Shown here: positions 1 to 11,100 of the stretch, in pieces
How the letters are laid out: each line of letters starts with the position of its first letter
How positions within the stretch are numbered: the stretch's first letter is position 1
From: Sisyra terminalis
Lineage: Eukaryota > Arthropoda > Insecta > Neuroptera > Sisyridae
Length of the DNA stretch: 64,000 nucleotides
Reading direction: 5' to 3'
Assembly (NCBI GenBank): GCA_958496175.1
Contig: OY292279.1
Location: forward strand, 6,448,001 to 6,512,000
The notes under the pieces: generated by a model
Told to the model about the DNA's origin: nothing
The model's input: only the letters and a program-made list of their open reading frames with translations
Databases searched by the model: none
Program-made: the position numbers and the translations under genes

Positions 1-2204
1 ATATAATTAAGAAAAAAAAGTCTTCAATTTTGTTGAATCAGTCTAGCATATATATTTTTTTTTCAAAAGCTACCGAATCAAATTCTAGCCGTTTAGCCAA
101 CCTAATTCCCTACTTATTGAAGATGTGTGCGATGTGTGTAAAAAAACCCAATAGAAAGTCCAAAAACCTGCTTTATGCTTTGCTTTTTTTCAGACATGGT
201 CATTATCAACATTGCATTTATGGAGATGAAAGAAAATAATAATTTCATTTTACACATTCCAATCGATGGTCATTTGGTGTATAGAAGAAAAACTATTAAC
301 TTCTCTATTTCGGCAAAATTTATCAACGTCTGTTATCAGCTCCTATTTGTACCGATATCGACGAAAACTTTCTCGGGTCACATTTGCATATATTATATTA
401 TTATTCTTTCATACTAATCCTCTTTAATTTGTCGATGATTGCTTATGGGATTTGGAGGAAATTTTCTAATTATGTGGTACGTTTGTTTACTTAATTTATT
501 CTTAATGTGTTTTATGTGTTTATGGGCATTGTTGGCCTTGAGTTAAGGGAATTTATTGCGAATCTTGTTTACCATAAAATAGTGAACAAGTACTTCCTTA
601 CAATTGATACATAGTTAATCACTGATTGAAGATTTTAACAATAAATTCATGTTTTTTTTATTTACCTTGAAATTTTCATTGTTTTTTGCACAAACTAATC
701 CGGCACTTTGGAAATGCATTTTCAATTGCGCAATTTTATAAATCAAACACAATTTTTTTTACTGCAAATATAATTGCATTTTAACAATGAAAAAGTAATA
801 GAGTATTATTTTACTTTTTAATTAATTTACAATCAATAAATAGTGAAAAGGTTTTTAACTAAAACCACAATTGGATTATATCCAGGACCGTACTTACCTT
901 GAGGCCAATTTAAATAAAATATATTACGAAAATAAGGAATTTAAGAAATTAAATTTAGAGGAAAAGTTAACATTAAAAAGATCTATTAAATATTGCTTTT
1001 TTGATTGGCTTAACAATTCTATTCACTGATTTTTTAATGATCAATTTTTTTCTAGGCTTACAAGGAATTGAGAATGAAAAGATCAAAAGAGGAAAATCAT
1101 GGAAACTAATTTTTTAATTTGTCAATAAATAATTCTCTAGAGATTATGAAAAGATATAGACACATTTCACATGCAGAGACGCAAACGGTATTTACAGATT
1201 CTAGGTTAATTTCTTATCGAACGATTATTGAATTATAAATTTATATTGACGATCATTTGATGCTGAGATTACTCATTTTAAATTTTATATCAATTGATTT
1301 TTCTTTGGTGTAGATAATAGTGAATACTTGGAAAATATTTTTGAAAATTTCATCCATTTAATTAAGATTCAATGCCACCAAGTTAACTTTCAATTGAACC
1401 AAAACTGGAGCTGGAATTAGTACCACAATTTATAGATTATTGTTTCTGAAGACGTAGAAAAACCTTTAGTGTTTCTTTTTCATCGTTTTGGAGGTGTTTT
1501 CCTGGAGTTTCTCTGCGCTATATCCTAAAAGAACTATGGTACCTCAGCATTGTTTCTAGATCCAATTGGTGAGATCTGCTGAGATAAATCTTCGCAGACA
1601 CCAATTGGATCTTTAGGTATATTTTTTAGTTTAAGTTCTAGAGAACCAGAACAGCTTAAACGGATTTAAGCCATAATTGAACAGCTAAATGGTAAATGGA
1701 AGCCAGTTTTCTCTTCCCTGCATTTCCTGAATGCAGTTGACTCAGTACGTCTATAGTTGGGAAATTTCAAATTCTGTTAAAAGATATACCTGAATTAGAG
1801 ATATTAGGTGTGTTATTATGAAACCGGAACTTGGCAATAAGTGGTAATGGTGGCCAATAGAGGGTCTACTAAACCTTGCCATTGAGACGATTTTATTATT
1901 TTAATATTTGACAAATATTTCCAGTTCGTTAACATGTAAATTTTCTATGACTTCGAGGACGATTCGGGATAAAAGTTCAATTTGGGGACTGCATTGATTT
2001 TCTATTACCATTTAAAGATTAACGGCTGCAAAATCGTATCGAATGGTTGATAAAATTTACGTTAAGCATACTCTTTGGAAATCTTAGTATTTGAAGGGGT
2101 TTTTATACACCAAAATGTAAAGTTCGTCGATGAGAATGTTAGTCCAAAAAAACCATCACAACTTTAGATAGTAGATTTAAACCAAGATTTAGTTGAAAAA
2201 GCGT
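1..2204. other. AT-rich DNA without recognisable gene
   Basis: Only short non-conserved open frames. A 13-bp inverted repeat (GATCCAATTGGTG and its complement) at about 1559-1614 could form a hairpin. Nothing else was recognised. Confidence 0.5.
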
Positions 2205-2790
2205 CTAAAATATCAACATAAGCAATATAAAGATATTTTGCTGCATAGTGATTCCCCTGGTCACATAGAAAAACGAGTGAAGGATATGATTGAAACATTC
2301 AATTTGAAAATACGATTTGCGATAGTAAATTTCAATCAAACTTTAGCGCGAAAAATGGCCAGAATATCAAAATAGGAAATGCAAAGTGATCTTATATGTT
2401 AGCATTGTAATTCCCCTGGCTACACAGAAAAACGAGTGAAGGATGTGATTGAGACATTTAATTGGAAATACGATTTGCGATAGTAAATTTCAATCAAAAT
2501 TTAGCGCGAAAATTGGCCAGAATATCAAAATAAGAAATGCAAAGCGAGCTTATATGTTAGCATTGTAATTCCCCTGGATACACAGAAAAACGAGTGAAGG
2601 ATATGATTGAGACATTTAGTTTGGAAATACGATTTGCGATAGTAAATTTCAATCAAACTTTAACGCGAAAAATGGCCAGAATATCAAAATAGAAAATGCA
2701 AAGTGATCTTATATGTTAGCATTGTAATTCCCCTGGCTACACAGAAAAACGAGTGAATGATATGATTAAGGCATTCCATTAGGAAATAAT
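2205..2790. repeat. Tandem array, about 3.7 copies of a 158-bp unit
   Basis: The landmark CCCCTGG recurs at 2254, 2413, 2571 and 2730, giving steps of 158-159 bp. Units share CACAGAAAAACGAGTGAAGG, GATTTGCGATAGTAAATTTC and GGCCAGAATATCAAAATA with a few per cent divergence. The first unit reads HSDSPGHIEKRVKDMIETFN on the plus strand, weakly like the catalytic DNxPxH region of mariner-type transposases. The array may have grown from a transposon fragment. Confidence 0.85.
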
Positions 2791-4672
2791 TTCGTTGCGG
2801 TTTATTTCCTAGACTTCGTTTTTTCAAATTATTTCTTATTTTCGTCGATAGGTTTCGCTTTTGCTAAGTAGCTTCTCAAATCTCAAGAAGATCTATAAAA
2901 ATGACTTGATGATAAATTTTGCTTACAAGATGAACAATTTTTTGGCATGGTACCCACAAATTGTCCAAATGATAACAAAAATGTATAGTTAATAAAGGGA
3001 ATTATATTAAATAAAATATTAATTATCTAGTAGTAATTAGGAACCTAAAAATCCTTATCTTTATCCAAACGTTTCTCAGACTATTGGGCAAACCGAATAC
3101 TTATCAGAAGATCGTATGACTTTTTTTGGTCTTCTGGAATACTAACGACAGATAATCGACCAGAAAATAGTAAGGTTCTTATTTTTTCTTCCTAATTATA
3201 AATTTAAAAATAAGGTAACTTCTTCTGTGCTAATCAGAAATACCCCTTAATGGAACGTAATATAGAATTTCCATTTGCAATTCTTATGACACAAATATGA
3301 TGAAAACTTTTATTAAAAATAATTTTCTCTTGGCTTTTGACAAAGAAAATCGTCATTAAATGTTTGTTGAAACTATTGCCAAACATTCAGCTCATTTCCT
3401 TGCTTGAATATTCAAAATATGCCGTTTCAAATATAAGTTTGGTAATTAATATCACGTACTTGTATTTTAAACAAATCTATGTCCAAATACTCAGATTATT
3501 TTTACCACATAATTAATATATTTCTGGTGTTTGCTCAATCCATTTACGCATAAATTAACACGCAATTATTTGAGGCTTTAAAAAATTTTAATATTTCACA
3601 TTTACATTTTTATTTTTAGCCTTGTACTTGAGAATATATTTGTGATGGAGGAAATAATTTCGTGAAAAGGACTACGCAATTTTCTTATTGTTTAATTATC
3701 TCCGGTTTTGCTATAGGAATTTAGTTAGATAAATATTTTTGTGTAAAGTTCTGAGAAAAAATATTAGGTTTTAAATTAATTTTTGCTTCCACAGGTAGTT
3801 CAGGTGAAACTAGTAGGTGTTTTTTTTTTTTACTGTAATTACAAAACGAATGCAGATAACGTCATAAATGTATGAACGTTAAATGCGGGTTGCACCAGTA
3901 ATGAAGTACAATATAAATCAAAAAATTTATTTTACAATAAATATTGTTTTCAAACAAGTACTCATTCACATCTCTTCAGCATCTTTACGGTATAAAAAAA
4001 AAATCTTTTAAATTTATTTTTAAACGTAAATTATCGGTTTACGCTTGTAATAACAAGCATCTAAAACGAAATGACTCAGAAGCCACTGTCCATTTTGTAA
4101 AAAAAAAAAAATTGAAAACCTCAAATAAAAAAGGTAAAAAAACCTTCAACAGAAATCCTACGAGTCTCTAAACGTAGACAGTAATTACATAAAAATAATA
4201 ATAATTCCCTTGAAGTTTAACATACATAGCTTAGGGTTCAAAACCGAAAAGATCCAATTAACATAAATGAAAGTATTTTTGGTTTCTTCAATTTATAATA
4301 TCTCGTTTTCCTTTTAGTTAGCCGAGCTATTGAGTAATGATATAGAGTTCTAAGTAAATATCATAATTTTAGTGCTAATTAATTTTTACTAACAATACGT
4401 TGATTAGAAAGTACGCAAATCTATTATGGCTAATATGCAATTTATGTTTGCAGAGTAATTGATGTTAAGAAATTTGCCGTATGCAAAATACTTTCAATCT
4501 AAACTTGTTAACTTAAGTTATTGAAGAGATCTTCTCATTTACAATTACTGGTAAACATCTTTATTTGTTGAAAAATTTATGTATTTCTCTCCGTTTAATC
4601 GTTAATAACTTAGGTACTTCTGATTCGATTTACATTAATTTTTTCTCATATATAAAGAAATTAATTTAATTA
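2791..4672. other. AT-rich intergenic DNA, nothing recognised
   Basis: Poly-A/T runs and short lysine-rich open frames (3944-4171) without similarity to known proteins. No RNA gene or element boundary seen. Confidence 0.4.
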
Positions 4673-4767
4673 GCATGGAAAATAATTTTACTAATAATCT
4701 TCCCGTGTAAAAGGGTGAAATGTTTCGGATTTCAAGTTTCAAGTTTTTGTTGTAGGATTATGTTTCT
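4673..4767 (+). repeat. Dispersed repeat copy 1 (paired with 5704-5792)
   Basis: About 90 bp beginning GCATGGAAAATAATTTTACT and containing CTTCCCGTGTAAA. It is repeated with roughly 85 % identity at 5704-5792 in the same orientation. It lies directly before the hammerhead-like element and could belong to its 5' part. Confidence 0.6.
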
Positions 4768-4772
4768 AAATT

Positions 4773-4950
4773 AAATAAAAAAAAATATTTTTGTGAATCA
4801 AGAAGCCTGATGAAGTTATGATACGTAACGAAACGTAGCTAATTGAATAGTAAAAATATTTAATAAAAAAAAAATGATCTTAAACAACCTAAATTGTCTT
4901 CATATTTAAAAAAATAAAAGCTGTGATCTGAATTTTATCATTTATTGATA
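4773..4950 (+). mobile_element. Hammerhead-like element, family 1, copy a
   Basis: Contains the CTGATGA...GAAACGTAGCT unit (4804-4840). It then has the family tail GATCTTAAACAACC, a variant of the AATTGTCTTC block, a T/A-rich bridge and TGATCTGAATTTTATCA. The same order recurs near 12.1-12.4, 18.9-19.1, 22.3-22.5 and 42.5-42.9 kb. No open frame. Confidence 0.6.
4804..4840 (+). ncRNA. Hammerhead ribozyme-like motif, family 1
   Basis: Order: AGC | CTGATGA | A | GTTAT GATAC GTAAC hairpin | GAAA | CGTA | GCT. The flanking AGC and GCT can pair as stem I, and ACGT is self-complementary as in dimer-type stem III. There is one extra A after the CTGATGA core. Confidence 0.4.
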
Positions 4951-5304
4951 AAGATGCAAAAATAGGTGCATAAATGGTCAAGGAAAACATAGGAAAAGAT
5001 GACTACTCCTTTATATTCTAAAATTGACATCATTTTTATAAGTATTTGAATTCACCAGATAATTTTTGTATTCTTCATTTAATTTGCCTTAATTTATTCA
5101 AATTTATTTAAATGTATTGCATTTTCCTTCTTTTATAGACCTAGACCACGTTTTCCCCAAATATTTTGTACTCATAACATGTAAAATTAGATCAAAACAA
5201 AAGTCATTGAAAATGGTAAAAAATGAAACAAAATTATAGTACGATGAAATTTAATAGAAGAGGAAGATAATATAACAAAGTTATTTTTGAGGAGAACCAT
5301 AAGG

Positions 5305-5425
5305 ATTAACCATAAAGGCATTTAAAATGTTCAAAAAAACCTATTAGAAGTCGTTTAAAGTTATTAAAGACATTTTAAATGCAATGATTTCGAAATGCCT
5401 CTAAATGCATTTTTTCAACAGGAAC
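5305..5425. mobile_element. Short MITE-like repeat
   Basis: About 120 bp beginning AAAGGCATTTAAAATG and ending AAATGCATTTTTTCAACAGG, with partly complementary ends. It shares the internal block CTATTAGAAGTCG (or a close variant) with a second copy at 17882-18003, where the terminal CCTGTTGCAAAAAGGCATTT is intact. Confidence 0.55.
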
Positions 5426-5842
5426 GTTAACCATCCAGAGATAATGCAAGGATTAAAGATTGAAAAGAAGTTAAAATAGCTATTTTCAGGATAGAAGCTT
5501 AAAAAATTTTAAATATGATGCAAAATTGAGTTGATAGATTGGGGTATTTTATCCCCTGTTTTGGCAATCATTTGACCAAAATGGTTTTTCATCAATGAAT
5601 ATAATTTTTGAGCTTTTCAATAAATAATAAAATTTAAAAAAAGCTTTCATAGGTTTTTGATTTTTAACCAAATCAAATTCTAATTTTTTAATCGATTAAC
5701 CCTTGCATGGACAACAATTTTACTAATAATCTTCCCGTGTAAAGAAGGTGAAATGTTTCGGGTTTCAAATTTCTGTTGTAGGATTAGATTTCTTGAAAAT
5801 TTTACCCCAAAGCTTAAGGGTTGAAATAGATAAAGGATAAGA

Positions 5843-7276
5843 TAGACTAGACCAAAAAAATAAACTATTTTTTTTTTGTAAAGTATATCGAAAATATTGT
5901 TCAAGGTGACAAAAAAAAAATATCCGGAAGGTTTGAGCCCTTAATATTAATATTTAGAGGTCTATCATCTTTAATTTTGATTTCTTATTTGTGCTTTTAT
6001 TTTTGCGTCAATGCTGAATTAATAGTTTGAAAGATAAAAAATAAATTGCGAAAGTTCTTTATATCTTGTAAAGTTGATGTTTTTTAAGATGATAACTATT
6101 TTAGGTCAAACCAAAGAAAAAGAAATGATCTTATCCTAAACTGGGCAAAAAAAATCGATTATTTTTTTTTTTTTTGAAAAGTATATCGAAAATATTGTTC
6201 AAGGTAACAAAAAAAAATTATGGGGAAAGTTTGAGCCCAAAATATTAATATTAAGAGGTCTATCATCTTTAATTTCGATTTTTTATTTGTGCTTTCATTT
6301 TTGCATCAATGCTGTCAAACTATCAAGATAAAAAAAATAATCTGCACATATATTAATAGAAAATTAAATTCCCTACAAAAAACGTTTCTTTGAAAAATTT
6401 CGCCAGATACGCCGTTCCCCAATAATCAAGCTTTAAACATAAATATAAATTTTGGATTTATCTTTTTTATTTTGGAATTTTGTAACTAACGAACAAATTA
6501 ATATATAGAAATTACCAATATAGATTCTTGAAGGAAATTTAATGCTCTACAAAAAAGGTATCTTAACATTTTTACATAAAATAACTATTTCAAAACTTGT
6601 TATTAATAATTTTCGATGATGTAAAATATAAATTTGTCCCACTGAGTGAAAAATTTCGTTCAAAAACGAAAGAAACAATAATTTAATTTTTCCCTCAACT
6701 TTAATTGTGAATAACTTTTGAAAAAATGATGTTATGTAAAAACGTTAAGAGACCTTTTTTGTAGAACATTAAATTCTATTTAAGAATCTATATTGTTCAT
6801 TACTATATATTTATTTGTTCGTTAGTTAAAAAATTCCAAAATAAAGAAGATAAATCTAAAAATTTTATCAATGTCTAAAGCTTGATTATTCGGAAACGGT
6901 GTGTCTGACGAAAATTTTTAAAAAGACGTTTTCTGTAGGGAATTTAATTTGTGCAGATATATGTGCAGATAAATTTTTTTACCGTGATAGTTTGACAGCA
7001 TTGACGAAAAAATGAAAGCACAAATAAAAAATCGTAATTAAAGAATATAGACATTTTAATATTTATATTAAAGGCTCAAACCTTCCCGATATTTATTTTG
7101 GTCACCTTGAACAATACTTTTCAAAAAAATAATCGGTTTGTTCGGCCCAGTCTAGGATAAGATTATTTCTTTTTCATTGGTTTGACCTAAAATGGTCATC
7201 ATCTTAAAAATATCAACTTTACAATAGAAAACTATCGAAATTTATGTTATTCTTTCAAACTATTAACTCTTTTAGT
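5843..7276. mobile_element. Long foldback element (inverted arms about 6018-6620 and 6680-7276)
   Basis: The two arms are near-complementary over several hundred bases. Examples are AGATGATAACTATTTTAGGT near 6088 versus its counterpart near 7200, and TTCCCTACAAAAAACGTTTC near 6370 versus the complement near 6930. A solo copy of the outer arm (5843-6020, beginning TAGACTAGACCAAAAAAA) precedes it. No coding frame. It is the same family as 23888-24850. Confidence 0.75.
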
Positions 7277-7815
7277 CGAAAAATTTAAGAAAAAGCATAA
7301 AAACTTTCCATAGCACCGAAGGTGGAGCTTCTGTTCTACATTCCAAAAAATAAGAGCTCGATCAAACTAAATTCAGTTCCCAATGCGTCATTTTTAAAAT
7401 TTATTACACATTATATATATACGAAATTAAAAATGAGAACATCTCAATACTTTCATGACCCATTGTTGTTTCAATATTTCTAGTTCAAAATTAAATTTTC
7501 AATGATTTACTATAGACAAGTGTGAAAAAATTTCCAATGTGCGTTTCAGAAATTAAATTTTTTTTCCACACAAAAAAAAAATATCCAAATAATTTTTCAC
7601 AATCCCCCGCCAATAGTATGATTTGTTTGTTGAAATAATAGACAATGGCGATGAATAATTCCGTTTCGACTTTTGTTAGCCGATGAATCCGGAAACCGGA
7701 TGTTGATTAGTGGAACAATAAAAACCCATAACTTATGCATCTACAGATCAAATATATATAAAGTCAATAAAAAATCTATAAATATTTTTAATTAAATAAT
7801 GTTTTACATTTTAAA

Positions 7816-7821
7816 TTTATT
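7816..7821 (-). promoter_or_regulatory. Poly(A) signal AATAAA of the MFS transporter
   Basis: AATAAA on the minus strand, about 80 bp downstream of the stop codon. It is plausible by position, although the region is AT-rich and chance matches are common. Confidence 0.4.
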
Positions 7822-7900
7822 GCATTTTAAAAACTTATAAATAGTTTCCATTAAAATCTATTGTTTTGATCATAATTAGCCTAAATACAACGTGCATTTT

Positions 7901-8129
7901 CTACGTAATAGTTTCTAGTGTTGGTCGACGTTGGTTCCGAAATTCCAAAGTACCGTAACTGTTCCCGTAGGAATCCTGGCCCATTCCTTGGCTGGCCCGT
8001 AAACTTCCGCCCCCCGCACTATTCCGGCGCGGCCAGGCACGGGATTTGAAACTGTTGCACGCAATTAAACTGTTCATGGCCGCTGGACGACTTTGTTCAA
8101 TCGAAATTCCGTTTCCAACACTTCTTACA
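7901..8129 (-). CDS. MFS transporter exon 9, hydrophilic C-terminal tail
   Basis: 229 nt from acceptor AAATTAG to stop TAG at 7901-7903, read in the phase supplied by the exon 8 donor. It encodes a Ser/Arg/Asn-rich tail (SVGNGISIEQSRPAAMNSL at the start, SYGNSYGTLEFRNQ near the end) with no membrane segment. Base composition is clearly more GC-rich than the flanks, which supports coding. A minus-strand AATAAA lies at 7821-7816, about 80 bp past the stop. Confidence 0.72.
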
Positions 8130-11100
8130 CTAATTTCAAACAATGATTTCCATTAAAATTGAATTTTAAATTGTTTCATATTAATTAAATGTCCCAAAGC
8201 AGTCGATCGTTCGTTAGAAATGCAAAAGCAGCCGAGTTGGAGAATCTATAACGAAAAAGCAAAATCCCAAATCACCATGCACGTGGCCAAATAAGTGGAA
8301 AAAAAATGATTTTTTGAAATGTGGGTGATAATTTGGAAATAAATCTTGAACCAATTAATCAGTAGATTAATTAAATTTTACGCAATATTAAGAAAAAAAA
8401 CGATTGTTTCTATTGTAATTGCATTTTGATTGATTGGTTTTTTCGCACATAAAAATATGAATTCATATTTAAAATTAATTGCATGCAATTTAAATGCACT
8501 TGAACTCTACTATTTACTTTTTGATTTAGTTTTAAGACATGCATTTTGTTATTTTGTCACAAAAAATGGGGATCAGAAAAAAATGAATGTTTCCTATGGA
8601 AACATTAGGGTAGGTCAAAAATATAGATTATTTTTTTTTACAAGTGACACGGAAAAATGGGTTGCTAGACACCTTAAAAAAATTCTCACCAAGTATGAGC
8701 TCTTAATTTAAATAGGAAGATCCTCCGCATCGCAGTTTTGTATTTTTTTCTCAGTCCAATAGAAAAAAATTCATACCTCATCATTTATCGATTGTACAGA
8801 AAAATGTTCTGAAAGAATTTCTTAGGAAATTTAATGCTCTACAAAAAAGGTATTCTATATTTTTTCCGTAAGCCTCACCATTTGAAAGATTTTAAGGATT
8901 TAATTTTGATTATTTTAAGACAAATTTCATTTTTGTTTATGAATTTTATAACTCGACAATAAATGACTCTTATACAATGCGCAATACAAATTTTTGTTGA
9001 AAATTAACTGCTCTATAAAAATGGTTTCTTATGTTTTGGCGATTAAATTAACCCTTCAAAAGATATTCATCAAACTTTCATGTGTAAGGGTTTTAAAAGT
9101 TTTTGATGAGATATTCGAAAAATTTCAATTTAATTTATAATTTTTGAGAAAATTTACACGAATTTTAGTTTTTATCAACTGAGAAACTTCAAAATATTTT
9201 TCAAGTTTTTTTTTATACTTAAGTATATTTGTCTCCATTTAAAAAAAATAAATTGTACATTATTTATCGCGTAGTTAAATATTTCTTAATAAAAAAAGTA
9301 AAGTGTTCATTATACATATATTATGATATATTTCAGTATTAGAGAAAAACAATGTCCAATTAGTTATAAAAAAGTTTTTTATTTCAATTTTCAATTTTTA
9401 ATTTTTTTAATTTTAATTTTTTCAATGCTCTTTGACAACTTGCAATAAAAATCAAAATTGCTCTTCGTTTTTTGTTAACGATTTTTAAGTTTGATGATGA
9501 ATATCTTTTGAAGGGTTAATTTAATCGCCAAAACATACGAAACCATTTTTATAGAGCAGTTAATTTCCAACAAAAAAAATTGTATTGCGCATTGTATAAG
9601 AGTCATTTATTGTCGAGTTATAAAATTCATAAACAAAAATGAAATTTGTCTTAAAATAATCAAAATTAAATCCTTAATATCTTTCAAATGGGGAGGCTTA
9701 CGGAAAAAATACAGAATACCTTTTTTGTAGAGCATTAAATTTCCTAAAAAAATCTTTCAGAACATTTTTCTGTACAATCGATAAATGATGAGGTATGATT
9801 TTTTTTCTATTGGACTGAGAAAAAAATACCAAACTGCGATGCGGAGGATTTTCCTATTAAAATTAAGAGCTTATACTTGGTGAGATTTTTTTAAGGTGTA
9901 TAGCAACCCATTTTTCCGCGTCACTTGTAAAAAAAAATAATCGATTGTTTTGACCCACCCTAATGTTTTCATAAGAAACTTGTTAATTTATAATAATTAA
10001 ATTGTGGGCAATAAAAACGAAGTTTCTTGTGGAATATTATTTATTTTATCGCCAACGTTTCGTCAGTCATTCCTGACTTCTTCAGGGGCTCTATCATGAA
10101 AATATATAACATTTAAAAAATAGCAACACATTATTGTCAAAATAATAAATAAATAAATAATGTGTAGCTATTTTTTAAATGTTATGTATTTTCATGATAG
10201 AGCCTTGAAGAAGTCAGCAATGACGAAACGTTGGTGATAAAATCAATAATATTCCACAAGAAGCTTCGTCCTTATTGCCCACAATTTAATTATTATATTT
10301 AAAAAGACAAGGACTTAAACAACATGGATACTTGTTAATTTATTTCCAGCTATAGTTTCCAGTCATTTCCTCAAATTACATGCCCCAAAATTTAACCAGA
10401 ATTTTTAAGCTACAATGGTTTTTGATTATGATTTTAGTAGAATAACATAAAAATATGAAATAAAATTGTTAAATTAAATAACAAAGCTTAGATTTCTGTC
10501 GCCCAAAGTAAACGCCAATTTACCATCATTTCTTTTTCTTGATAATTATAATTTCTATTAAGTTCTACGAACCATAATTTGAAAAATAAAATTTTCCAGT
10601 GAATGTGGGGGTCGAACCCAAATCCACTAGAAGTAGGTATTTCATATCCAAACTCAATGAATTTAAAATTTGTAGAAGTTTCAAAAGAAGGCGAAAAAAA
10701 ATAGCCATGAATATTTTTTGTGAAATTTTGCCGCCTTAAGGCCGTGAAATTTGGCCGCCCACACCATAAGTAGTTAATTTGTAATGACCCAAATTTAGCC
10801 AAACTCGGGTATAACGATTTCAGTTAAAATAATTGGTATTTTTTTTAATTCTTCCTTGAAATTCGTTATTACCGAGTCTTTAGTTGACCAAAAGCATTGG
10901 TGTTAAAATTTGCTTTAGTTACTAACCTTTTATGTGAATAAGTCAAAGAATTTGATGCTAAACTTCCAGTGACGTCATTGTTTGATTGTTTTATATCTTC
11001 AGTATTGCCAGACGGAATTTCCATATATCCTACTTTCTTTCGACTGCAAATCAGGAATATGGAAACAATAATTCCCTGAAAGAATACAATTCACTGTTGC

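Noticed and set aside
2193..2375. Small plus-strand gene of 60 codons
   Set aside because: It is the first unit of a tandem repeat whose other units do not keep the frame.
8430..8711. 93-codon open frame near 8.5 kb
   Set aside because: Lies across the left arm of a foldback element, AT-driven composition, no motif.
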